Shown: positions 1 to 5,127 of the stretch, piece by piece
How the letters are laid out: the number at the start of each line of letters is the position of its first letter
Position numbering within the stretch: position 1 is the first letter of the stretch
Made by a program: the position numbers and the translations under genes
Notes under the pieces: generated by a model
Databases searched by the model: none
The model's input: only the letters and a program-made list of their open reading frames with translations
Told to the model about the DNA's origin: nothing
Assembly (NCBI GenBank): GCA_011391185.1
Contig: JAABRB010000273.1
Location: forward strand, 1 to 5,127
Reading direction: 5' to 3'
Source of the DNA: Betaproteobacteria bacterium
Lineage (GTDB): Bacteria; Pseudomonadota; Gammaproteobacteria; Burkholderiales; SG8-39
DNA: 5,127 nucleotides

Positions 1-384
1 TCCCCATGGATCCTGGTATTCCGGCAGAAGATCCTTGAAATTGGGTGACTTGGCCTTCGGGTATTCGACGATCAACCCCTGCTTGACGGCATCCAGCACC
101 TGCGGATCGTCGAATATCGCGACGTCGAATGGCGGATTGCCGCCCGCCGCCGCGAGCATCGAGACCTGATCGTGCGCGAGCTTGATCGTCTGCGTAACGG
201 ACGCGCCGGTGCGTTTCTTGAAGTATGGAGCGAGCACTTTCGAATGCGCCTCGTTCCACGTGCCCGGAAACGTCGCCACTACCAGGTTCTCGGCGGCGAG
301 CAGGCGGGTGGGCAGTGCCACGGCGGCGCCCATTCCCAGTCCGGCGGCGAGTAGCGTCCTGCGGTTCATGTCGGGTTTGTTCAT
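1..384 (-). CDS. ABC transporter periplasmic solute-binding protein, PotD-like (partial, N-terminal 128 residues)
   Basis: This is the N-terminal part of an extracellular solute-binding protein; the reading frame runs off the left edge with 128 codons visible. Residues 1-31 form an export signal: a twin-arginine pair (N7-R8-R9-T10-L11-L12), a hydrophobic stretch (A13 to L24) and an LLAA end, with likely cleavage just before or at E32. This resembles a Tat leader, although the RR motif is not perfect. The mature part opens LVVATFPGTWNEA and contains FDVAIFDDPQVLDAVKQGLI (86-105), typical of the spermidine/putrescine-type (PotD-like) binding-protein superfamily. The start at 384 was preferred to Met6 (369) because AGGAGG lies just upstream. 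It lies 14 bases after the stop of the ATPase gene and is surely co-transcribed with it. The substrate cannot be read from this fragment; location in a urate-degradation operon points to a purine or ureide (inference). Confidence 0.85.
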   Translation of the reverse strand, partial: MNKPDMNRRTLLAAGLGMGAAVALPTRLLAAENLVVATFPGTWNEAHSKVLAPYFKKRTGASVTQTIKLAHDQVSMLAAAGGNPPFDVAIFDDPQVLDAVKQGLIVEYPKAKSPNFKDLLPEYQDPWG

Positions 385-388
385 AGTT

Positions 389-394
389 CCTCCT
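389..394 (-). promoter_or_regulatory. Ribosome binding site of the solute-binding protein gene
   Basis: AGGAGG on the minus strand ends four bases before the ATG at 384. It is the strongest Shine-Dalgarno sequence in the window and decides between the start at 384 and the in-frame ATG at 369. It lies in the 14-base gap after the ATPase stop codon, so the binding protein can be translated independently and strongly, as is common for these abundant transporter components. Confidence 0.7.
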
Positions 395-398
395 GGTT

Positions 399-1508
399 TC
401 AGCTGGGTTGGGTCGTGCGCGGGAAGAGCCGCACGGCGTCAGGCGCCGCGGGCTCGATAAAGATTGCGTCGCCGGGGTCGAGCAGCCGTGTGTCGCCCTC
501 GCGCTGGGCGCTGATCTTCACGGATTCGCCGGCGCGAGTCTCGGCTTCGTAGACGACGACCGGCCCGAGCGGCAGCACGACCTTGACCGTGGCCGGGATC
601 GCGCCTGCGGCCGGCGAGACGCGGATGCGGAGGCGTTCCGGGCGCAACGACACGAGCACTTCGGACCCGACGGGACTCGCCATGGTGGAATCGCACGCGA
701 GCCGGGTGCCGTCCGTGAGCACAACGGCGGCGCGCCCGGCCTCGTTCGCGGCGACGTTCGCCGGCAGCAGATTCGTGGTACCCACGAACTGGCTCACGAA
801 GAGAGTTGCCGGTCGGTCGTAGATTTCGATGGGTGCCGCCAGCTGCTCGATCGCACCCCGGTTCATCACCGCGATCCTGTCGGCCATGGAGAGTGCCTCC
901 TCCTGATCGTGCGTGACCATGATCGTGGTGACGCCGCTTGCGCGCTGCAGCCGCTTGACTTCGATCTGCATGTCGAGGCGCAGATTCTTGTCGAGGGCTC
1001 CGAACGGCTCGTCGAGCAGCAGGATCTTCGGTTGCACTGCCAGGCAGCGGGCGAGCGCGATGCGTTGCTGCTGGCCACCCGACAGCTGCCGGGGCAGCCG
1101 GTCGGCGAAGCTCGCCATGTGGACCAGCTCGAGCATCTCGTCGACGCGCGTGCGTGTCGCGGCACGTGCCGTCCCGCGGGCCTGCAGCCCGTAGGCGACG
1201 TTTTCCGCCACCGTCATGTGCGGGAACAGCGCGTAATTCTGAAATACGATTCCGACCCCACGGCGGTTCGGCGGCAGATGATCGACTGCCTCGCCGTCGA
1301 AGAGGACTCGGCCCTCGCTCTGCGTCAGGAATCCGGACACGATCCTGAGCAGGGTGGACTTGCCGCAGCCGCTCGGTCCGAGCAGCGTGACGAGCTCGCC
1401 GGCCGCGATGTCGAAATCGATGTCCCGCGCGACGGCGAATTCCCCGAATCGATGCGTGATCGCCTCCAGCTTCAGGCTGTGGCCGATCCTTTCGTTGTCG
1501 TTCGACAT
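399..1508 (-). CDS. ABC transporter ATP-binding protein, PotA/spermidine-putrescine type
   Basis: This 369-residue cytoplasmic ATPase would power an importer. Every nucleotide-binding motif is present: Walker A GPSGCGKST (44-52), Q-loop Q90 in VFQNYALFPHMTV, signature LSGGQQQR (142-149), Walker B ILLLDEP (162-168), D-loop ALD (171-173) and switch H200 in MVTHDQEEA. Residues from about 240 on form a TOBE-like regulatory domain, with SLRPERLRI at 287-295 being characteristic. Length and motifs match the PotA/FbpC/UgpC group of importers. The gene starts five bases after the uraH stop and ends 14 bases before the binding-protein start. No good Shine-Dalgarno precedes the ATG at 1508, so translational coupling to uraH is likely; a TTG at 1517, overlapping the uraH stop as TTGA, is an alternative start adding three residues. 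The frame stays open further upstream across uraH, but that part is not this protein. The substrate is inferred from context only. Confidence 0.95.
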   Translation of the reverse strand: MSNDNERIGHSLKLEAITHRFGEFAVARDIDFDIAAGELVTLLGPSGCGKSTLLRIVSGFLTQSEGRVLFDGEAVDHLPPNRRGVGIVFQNYALFPHMTVAENVAYGLQARGTARAATRTRVDEMLELVHMASFADRLPRQLSGGQQQRIALARCLAVQPKILLLDEPFGALDKNLRLDMQIEVKRLQRASGVTTIMVTHDQEEALSMADRIAVMNRGAIEQLAAPIEIYDRPATLFVSQFVGTTNLLPANVAANEAGRAAVVLTDGTRLACDSTMASPVGSEVLVSLRPERLRIRVSPAAGAIPATVKVVLPLGPVVVYEAETRAGESVKISAQREGDTRLLDPGDAIFIEPAAPDAVRLFPRTTQPS

Positions 1509-1513
1509 GGTCG

Positions 1514-1867
1514 TCAACTGCCACGATACGTCGAGTAGCTCCAGGGCGTGCAGAGCAGCGGGACGTGATAGTGCGCCCCTGCATCGGCAATGCCGAAACG
1601 GATCGGCACGCGGTCGAGAAACGGCGGTTCGGGCAGCGTGACGCCCTGTCCCCGGAAGTACTCGGCGACGTGGAACACGATCTTGAATTCGCCCGTGCGC
1701 ATCGCGTCGCCAATCATCAGCGGCTCGTCGGTGCGGCCATCGGTATTGGTCTGCAGCGATTTCAGGTTGCGCCAGCTGCCGTTCTCGAGCACCGAAAACT
1801 CGATGCGCATCCCTGCCGCCGGTGTGCCGGTGCGGGTGTCGAGGACATGTGTGGAAAGCCTGCCCAT
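1514..1867 (-). CDS. uraH: 5-hydroxyisourate hydrolase (transthyretin-like)
   Basis: This enzyme hydrolyses 5-hydroxyisourate, the product of urate oxidase, to OHCU, which UraD then decarboxylates. The 117-residue protein has the usual length for the family. The N-terminal [16 protein letters not shown] carries the conserved His7, [10 protein letters not shown] carries Arg45, HYHVPLL (99-105) carries the C-terminal histidines, and the protein ends exactly in the YRGS tetrapeptide that marks catalytic HIU hydrolases rather than transthyretin hormone carriers. No signal peptide is seen, so it is probably cytoplasmic. The ATG at 1867 is preceded by AGGGGG (1879 to 1874) six bases away. It sits between uraD (38-base gap) and the ATPase gene (5-base gap). 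All known active-site positions appear intact, so the gene looks functional. Confidence 0.96.
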   Translation of the reverse strand: MGRLSTHVLDTRTGTPAAGMRIEFSVLENGSWRNLKSLQTNTDGRTDEPLMIGDAMRTGEFKIVFHVAEYFRGQGVTLPEPPFLDRVPIRFGIADAGAHYHVPLLCTPWSYSTYRGS

Positions 1868-1905
1868 GCGATTCCCCCTGCGTATGCGCGGCCGAACCGC
1901 CCAGT

Positions 1906-2418
1906 TCAGGCCGCGACGAGCGCGTCCAGACGCAGACGCGTGATGATGTGCACCTGCTCGAGGCACTCCAGGCGCTCGCTGTCGGCGTCGTTGCCGAGCC
2001 GGCGCTCGAGTTCTGCGAAAATCCCATCCTTCGTGTGACGGCGCACGGCAATGATGAACGGAAACCCGAACCGTTCGCGATAGGCGCGGTTCAGCCTGCC
2101 GACCCGCTCCATTTCTTCGCGGGTCAGGGCATTCAGCCCTGCGCTTCGCTGCTCGGCCGTAGAGTCCGCTGTCAGAGCGCCAGCCTGCGCTTCCCGGCCG
2201 GCGAGTTCCGGGTGCGCGCGCAGCAGGCTCAGCTGCTCCTCGCTGGACGCGCTGCGCACGACATTGACCATGGCCTCGTGGAGCGCAGCGGTGTCGGCGT
2301 ACGGCCGCTTGGCGAACGCCCGTTCGGCGATCCAGGGCGAGTGCTCGAAAACGCCACCGAGCGCGGCCAGGAAATCCGCAGGAGACATCGAATTGATTTC
2401 CGAGGTCCGGACGGGCAT
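1906..2418 (-). CDS. uraD: 2-oxo-4-hydroxy-4-carboxy-5-ureidoimidazoline (OHCU) decarboxylase
   Basis: This enzyme decarboxylates OHCU stereospecifically to (S)-allantoin, the step after UraH. The 170-residue protein shows the family signatures: [19 protein letters not shown] (16-34), [10 protein letters not shown] (65-74) with the catalytic His69, [10 protein letters not shown] (89-98), [18 protein letters not shown] (113-130), and a helical C-terminus [19 protein letters not shown]. The start at 2418 was chosen because the family has a short N-terminal segment before FLAALGG, matched here by [11 protein letters not shown]; a second ATG at 2388 would give a 160-residue form. No clear Shine-Dalgarno precedes 2418. 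It is the first gene of the minus-strand operon, transcribed away from puuE, with a TATACT -10-like box 34 bases upstream of the start. No damage is visible. Confidence 0.95.
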   Translation of the reverse strand: MPVRTSEINSMSPADFLAALGGVFEHSPWIAERAFAKRPYADTAALHEAMVNVVRSASSEEQLSLLRAHPELAGREAQAGALTADSTAEQRSAGLNALTREEMERVGRLNRAYRERFGFPFIIAVRRHTKDGIFAELERRLGNDADSERLECLEQVHIITRLRLDALVAA

Positions 2419-2430
2419 AGGGCGTGCAGT

Positions 2431-2475
2431 GGAACGGTACGGAGTGGCGTGTAGTATACGATTCGACCCGGAAAT
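2431..2475. promoter_or_regulatory. Divergent uraD / puuE control region with candidate GntR-type operator
   Basis: The 102 bases between the uraD and puuE starts must hold promoters for both directions. The only AT-rich patch is around 2452-2461. On the minus strand it gives TATACT (2458 to 2453), a good -10 box for uraD; on the plus strand TATACG (2455-2460) could be a -10 for puuE. No convincing -35 hexamer lies at the right spacing for either, which suggests activator help or weak promoters. The same ten bases read T-N-G-T-A-T-A-C-N-A on both strands, matching the TNGT(N)nACNA pattern recognised by FadR-type GntR regulators. A protein bound there would cover both -10 boxes. The promoter role is inferred; the operator is speculative. 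Confidence 0.4.
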
Positions 2476-2520
2476 GCGGCGGCGCGGCGCCCCCCGATCC
2501 GAAAGCAGGAGAACGCAAGC

Positions 2521-3453
2521 ATGACGCCGGATTACCCACGGGATCTCATCGGGTATGGGCGCAATCCGCCCCGCGCAGAGTGGCCGGGCGAGGCGCGCAT
2601 TGCGGTCCAGTTCGTCCTCAATTACGAGGAGGGCGGGGAGAACTCGGTGCTGCACGGCGACCCGGGCTCGGAGCAATTCCTCTCGGAGATCATCGGCGCC
2701 CAGTCGTACCCCGCGCGCCATCTCAGCATGGAATCGATCTACGAATACGGATCGCGGGTGGGGGTCTGGCGGATTTTGCGCGAGTTCGAGCGGCGCGAGC
2801 TGCCGCTGACCGTGTTCGGCATTTCCATGGCGCTCGAGCGGCATCCGGAGCTCACCGCGGCGTTCGTCAAAGGCGGGCACGAAATCGCCTGTCACGGCTG
2901 GCGCTGGATCCATTACCAGAACATCGACGAGGCGACCGAGCGCGAGCACATGCGCCGCGGGACCGAGATCATCGGCCGCATGACGAACGGCCAATGGCCG
3001 GTGGGTTGGTACACCGGTCGCGATAGCCCGAATACGCGCCGCCTGTTGGTGGAGCACGGCGGCTACGAGTACGACTCGGACTACTACGGCGACGATCTCC
3101 CGTTCTGGACGACCGTGACGACCGCGGACGGCCGGAGCGCGCCGCATCTCATCGTGCCGTACACCCTGGACGCCAACGACATGCGCTTCGCCACGCCGCA
3201 GGGCTTCAACACGGCGGAGCAGTTCCTGACCTACCTGCGGGACACCTTCGACGTGCTCTACGCGGAAGGGTCGGAACGCCCGCGCATGATGTCGATCGGC
3301 ATGCACTGTCGGCTCCTGGGACGGCCGGGACGGTTCGCAGCCTTGCAGCGCTTTCTTGACCACGTCGCGAAACACGACAAGGTGTGGATCTGCCGGCGGA
3401 TCGACATCGCGCGGCACTGGCAGCGCACGCATCCGTTCGTGCCTGCGACGTGA
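2521..3453 (+). CDS. puuE: Allantoinase PuuE, NodB/polysaccharide-deacetylase fold
   Basis: PuuE hydrolyses (S)-allantoin to allantoate, the step after UraD. The 310-residue length fits the family. Characteristic segments are [13 protein letters not shown] (5-17), [17 protein letters not shown] (31-47), [13 protein letters not shown] (121-133), [12 protein letters not shown] (165-176), [12 protein letters not shown] (185-196), [11 protein letters not shown] (213-223) and [14 protein letters not shown] (258-271). It belongs to the NodB fold superfamily but NYEEGG replaces the deacetylase TFDDG motif, and the residue four after His125 is Trp129 rather than the usual second metal-ligand His, in keeping with reports that this family works without a metal. 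It is unrelated to the amidohydrolase allantoinase AllB. AGGAGA at 2507-2512, eight bases before the ATG, supports the start. It is transcribed divergently from uraD. Cytoplasmic; no signal peptide. Confidence 0.96.
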   Translation: MTPDYPRDLIGYGRNPPRAEWPGEARIAVQFVLNYEEGGENSVLHGDPGSEQFLSEIIGAQSYPARHLSMESIYEYGSRVGVWRILREFERRELPLTVFGISMALERHPELTAAFVKGGHEIACHGWRWIHYQNIDEATEREHMRRGTEIIGRMTNGQWPVGWYTGRDSPNTRRLLVEHGGYEYDSDYYGDDLPFWTTVTTADGRSAPHLIVPYTLDANDMRFATPQGFNTAEQFLTYLRDTFDVLYAEGSERPRMMSIGMHCRLLGRPGRFAALQRFLDHVAKHDKVWICRRIDIARHWQRTHPFVPAT

Positions 3454-3456
3454 AGG

Positions 3457-3483
3457 GATTCCGCAGCGCGACGTCCCGGAATC
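3457..3483 (+). terminator. Hairpin just after puuE, possible terminator
   Basis: GATTCCG (3457-3463) and CGGAATC (3477-3483) form a perfect 7-bp stem with a 13-base loop, starting four bases after the puuE stop codon. The location suits a transcript end or an mRNA-stabilising 3' structure. There is no run of T after the stem and the loop is long, so it is not a classical intrinsic terminator; a Rho-assisted end or a protein-binding site is equally possible. Confidence 0.3.
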
Positions 3484-3511
3484 ATGCGTTGAAACAGGCG
3501 ACCAGTTCCGA

Positions 3512-3540
3512 TTGACAAAGAACGGTCCTGTTGCCAGCAT
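3512..3540 (+). promoter_or_regulatory. Candidate promoter for xdhA
   Basis: A perfect -35 hexamer TTGACA (3512-3517) is followed after 17 bases by CAGCAT (3535-3540), which matches the -10 consensus at only three positions. An alternative pair is TTGCCA (3531-3536) with CATACC (3554-3559), also spaced by 17. Either would give a 5' untranslated leader of roughly 110-135 bases before xdhA. A strong -35 with a poor -10 often goes with regulated promoters, and the inverted repeat at 3542-3565 follows directly. Assigned by eye only. Confidence 0.35.
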
Positions 3541-3541
3541 G

Positions 3542-3565
3542 CGCGCAGGAGATCATACCTGCGCG
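3542..3565. repeat. Perfect 8-bp inverted repeat, candidate operator upstream of xdhA
   Basis: CGCGCAGG (3542-3549) and CCTGCGCG (3558-3565) are exact reverse complements separated by eight bases (AGATCATA). The 16-base centre-to-centre distance between arms is about one and a half helical turns, which is workable for a dimeric regulator. It lies immediately downstream of, or overlapping, the candidate xdhA -10 box, where a repressor could block initiation. It could also fold as an RNA hairpin in the leader. The regulator is unknown and no second copy of the arm sequence was noticed in the window. Confidence 0.45.
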
Positions 3566-3666
3566 GCACGCCGGATTCGGCGGCATGCGTCATTCCTATT
3601 CCTGTGAATGCCTCGGCGCGACGGCACAGGCGCCCGCGCCGGCCACGGCATCAATCGGCAAGGGTC

Positions 3667-3672
3667 AGGGGG
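3667..3672 (+). promoter_or_regulatory. Ribosome binding site deciding the xdhA start
   Basis: AGGGGG lies eight bases before the ATG at 3681. The same reading frame is open upstream to another ATG at 3585, but that codon has no Shine-Dalgarno-like sequence before it, so this site favours 3681 as the start. Confidence 0.55.
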
Positions 3673-3680
3673 CGGTAATC

Positions 3681-5127
3681 ATGGCGAAACGGAGAAGCGA
3701 CGGCCGGGACACAAACCGCACGGTTCGCTTCGTGCTCGACGGGGAGATCCGGACCGTGCATGACGCGGAACCCACCCGCACGGTGCTCCAGCACCTGCGC
3801 GAGGATCTGGGGCGCACCGGCACGAAGGAGGGCTGCGCCGAGGGTGATTGCGGCGCGTGCACGGTGGTGGTTGCGGAGCTCGTGGGTCGCAAGATCCGCT
3901 ACCGCGCGATCAACTCGTGCATCCAGTTTCTCCCGACGCTCGACGGCAAGGCGCTGATCACCGTGGAGAGCCTGCGGCGCGGGCGTGGCGGCGCGCTGCA
4001 TCCGGTCCAGCAGGCGCTCGCCGACGGCCACGGGTCGCAATGTGGTTTCTGCACCCCGGGTTTCGTCATGTCGCTGTTCGGGCTGTACAAGACCGATCCG
4101 TCGCCCGATCGAACTCGAGTGAACGACGCGCTGGCCGGAAACCTGTGCCGCTGCACCGGCTATCGGCCCATCGTCGATGCGGCGCGCGCGATGTATGCGC
4201 TCGGGCGCGCGATTCCGGCGAGCGAGCAGGGCTGGATCGAGGCGCCGGCCGGTTCGAAGTCGCCCGCCGCCCGATCGGCGGAGGCCGCGCTTGGCAAGCA
4301 ACTTTTCGGACTGCGCCGCCGCAAGGGCCTTGCGTTGGCACATTCGAGCGGCGCTTTCCATGCGCCGCGCTCGTCGGCCGAGCTGGCCGCGCTACGTGTT
4401 CGGCTGCCCGACGCTCGCATTCTTGCCGGTGGCACGGACGTCGGATTGTGGGTGACCAAGCAGCACCGGCGGATCGGCGACATCATCTATCTCGGCAACG
4501 TCTCCGATTTCGCGACAATCGGCGCGTCGGAAGGCGCGATCACCATCGGCGCCGCGGTGACGTTGACGGACGCGACCGCGGCCCTGATTCGTCTTTACCC
4601 GGAGCTCGACGAGCTGATGCGGCGATTCGCGTCGCCGCCGATCCGCAATGCGGGGACGCTGGCCGGCAACGTCGCAAATGGCTCGCCGATCGGCGATACG
4701 ATGCCGCCGTTGATCGCGCTCGGGGCCCGCGTCGTGCTGCGCCACGGCGATGTCCGTCGCGAGCTTGCGCTGGAGGATCTCTACCTCGCGTACCAGAAGA
4801 CGGCGCTCGCGCCGGGCGAGTTCGTCGAGCAGATCGTCGTGCCGGTGCGCCGGCCCGGCCTCGCGTTTGCGGCCTACAAGATATCGAAGCGCTTCGATCA
4901 GGATATTTCGGCGGTGTGCGCGGCATTCGCGCTTGAGCGTGACGGGAGCCGCATCCGCTCCGCGCGGGTGGCCTTCGGCGGCATGGCTGCGACGCCGAAG
5001 CGTGCGGCCACATGTGAGCGGGCGCTGGCCGGACGCGACTGGAACGACGCCACGTGCGCCGCCGCGATCGCGGCGCTCGCACGGGACTATGCGCCGATCG
5101 CGGACATGCGCGCATCGGCAGAGTATC
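3681..5127 (+). CDS. xdhA: Xanthine dehydrogenase small subunit, 2Fe-2S and FAD domains (partial, 482 residues visible)
   Basis: XdhA carries electrons from the molybdenum subunit XdhB to NAD during oxidation of hypoxanthine to xanthine and urate. Domains in order: plant-ferredoxin-like 2Fe-2S domain (about 13-92) with Cys52, Cys57, Cys60 and Cys80 in [13 protein letters not shown] and NSC; helical second 2Fe-2S domain (about 96-171) with Cys121, Cys124, Cys156 and Cys158 in QCGFCTPGF and LCRCTGYRP; a linker (about 172-225); the FAD domain with LAGGTD (248-253) and [21 protein letters not shown] (319-339); and the C-terminal flavin domain (about 370 on). All eight cluster cysteines are present. 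The last visible residues, DMRASAEY, resemble the conserved segment near the end of this family, so few residues are probably missing. There is no stop in the window; xdhB and the maturation factor xdhC are expected next. The first 12 residues are polar and poorly conserved, and a 32-residue longer form from ATG 3585 is possible but unlikely. Confidence 0.96.
   Translation, partial: MAKRRSDGRDTNRTVRFVLDGEIRTVHDAEPTRTVLQHLREDLGRTGTKEGCAEGDCGACTVVVAELVGRKIRYRAINSCIQFLPTLDGKALITVESLRRGRGGALHPVQQALADGHGSQCGFCTPGFVMSLFGLYKTDPSPDRTRVNDALAGNLCRCTGYRPIVDAARAMYALGRAIPASEQGWIEAPAGSKSPAARSAEAALGKQLFGLRRRKGLALAHSSGAFHAPRSSAELAALRVRLPDARILAGGTDVGLWVTKQHRRIGDIIYLGNVSDFATIGASEGAITIGAAVTLTDATAALIRLYPELDELMRRFASPPIRNAGTLAGNVANGSPIGDTMPPLIALGARVVLRHGDVRRELALEDLYLAYQKTALAPGEFVEQIVVPVRRPGLAFAAYKISKRFDQDISAVCAAFALERDGSRIRSARVAFGGMAATPKRAATCERALAGRDWNDATCAAAIAALARDYAPIADMRASAEY

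Noticed and set aside
408..1538. A 376-codon plus-strand frame opposite the ATPase gene
   Set aside because: It is antisense to a gene with every ABC motif intact and its translation has no recognisable domain.
399..2051. A 550-codon open frame on the minus strand
   Set aside because: Only the part from 1508 down is the ATPase. The upstream 181 codons lie across uraH and the end of uraD in another frame, have no recognisable domain, and reflect the scarcity of stops in GC-rich DNA.
2386..2388. A later ATG as the uraD start
   Set aside because: It would remove the short N-terminal segment that family members usually carry before FLAALGG; kept only as an alternative.
1906..3540. A 544-codon minus-strand frame antisense to puuE and continuous with uraD
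   Set aside because: The puuE strand encodes a fully recognisable enzyme; the antisense translation is Arg/Pro/His-rich and matches no family. The real uraD begins at about 2418.
3615..3640. A GGCGCG / CGCGCC stem in the xdhA leader
   Set aside because: A 6-bp all-GC stem with a 14-base loop is easily found by chance in sequence this GC-rich.
3848..4936. A 362-codon plus-strand frame inside xdhA
   Set aside because: It is out of frame with xdhA, whose translation carries all iron-sulfur and FAD motifs; this one is a low-complexity Arg/Ala/Gly shadow.
1..5127. Mobile elements, CRISPR arrays, tRNA or rRNA genes, toxin-antitoxin or defence genes
   Set aside because: No transposase-like frame, regular direct repeats, tRNA-like fold or defence protein motifs were seen; the window is filled by purine-catabolism genes.

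Overview
The window is GC-rich bacterial DNA with tightly packed genes, short intergenic gaps and Shine-Dalgarno-like sites. It holds part of a purine (urate/ureide) breakdown locus of the kind found in Proteobacteria. A soil or host-associated beta- or alphaproteobacterium is my best guess; the sequence alone does not fix the genus.

Layout: on the minus strand, reading leftwards from a divergent control region near 2431-2475, come uraD (OHCU decarboxylase, 1906-2418), uraH (5-hydroxyisourate hydrolase, 1514-1867), a PotA-type ABC transporter ATPase (399-1508) and the start of a Tat-type periplasmic solute-binding protein (384 to the left edge, cut). Gaps of 38, 5 and 14 bases suggest one operon, with permease genes probably beyond the left edge. 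On the plus strand lie puuE (ureide-type allantoinase, 2521-3453), then a 227-base non-coding stretch with a candidate terminator hairpin, a candidate promoter and a perfect 8-bp inverted repeat, and then xdhA (xanthine dehydrogenase small subunit with the 2Fe-2S and FAD domains, 3681 to the right edge, cut probably only a few tens of residues before its end).

Together the genes describe: uptake of a purine or ureide by the ABC transporter (inferred), oxidation of hypoxanthine/xanthine to urate by XdhA with a missing XdhB partner, an unseen urate oxidase step, HIU to OHCU by UraH, OHCU to (S)-allantoin by UraD, and allantoin to allantoate by PuuE. All enzyme families are well known. I see no new kind of system; the less settled points are the transporter's substrate, the two candidate operators and the missing urate oxidase.
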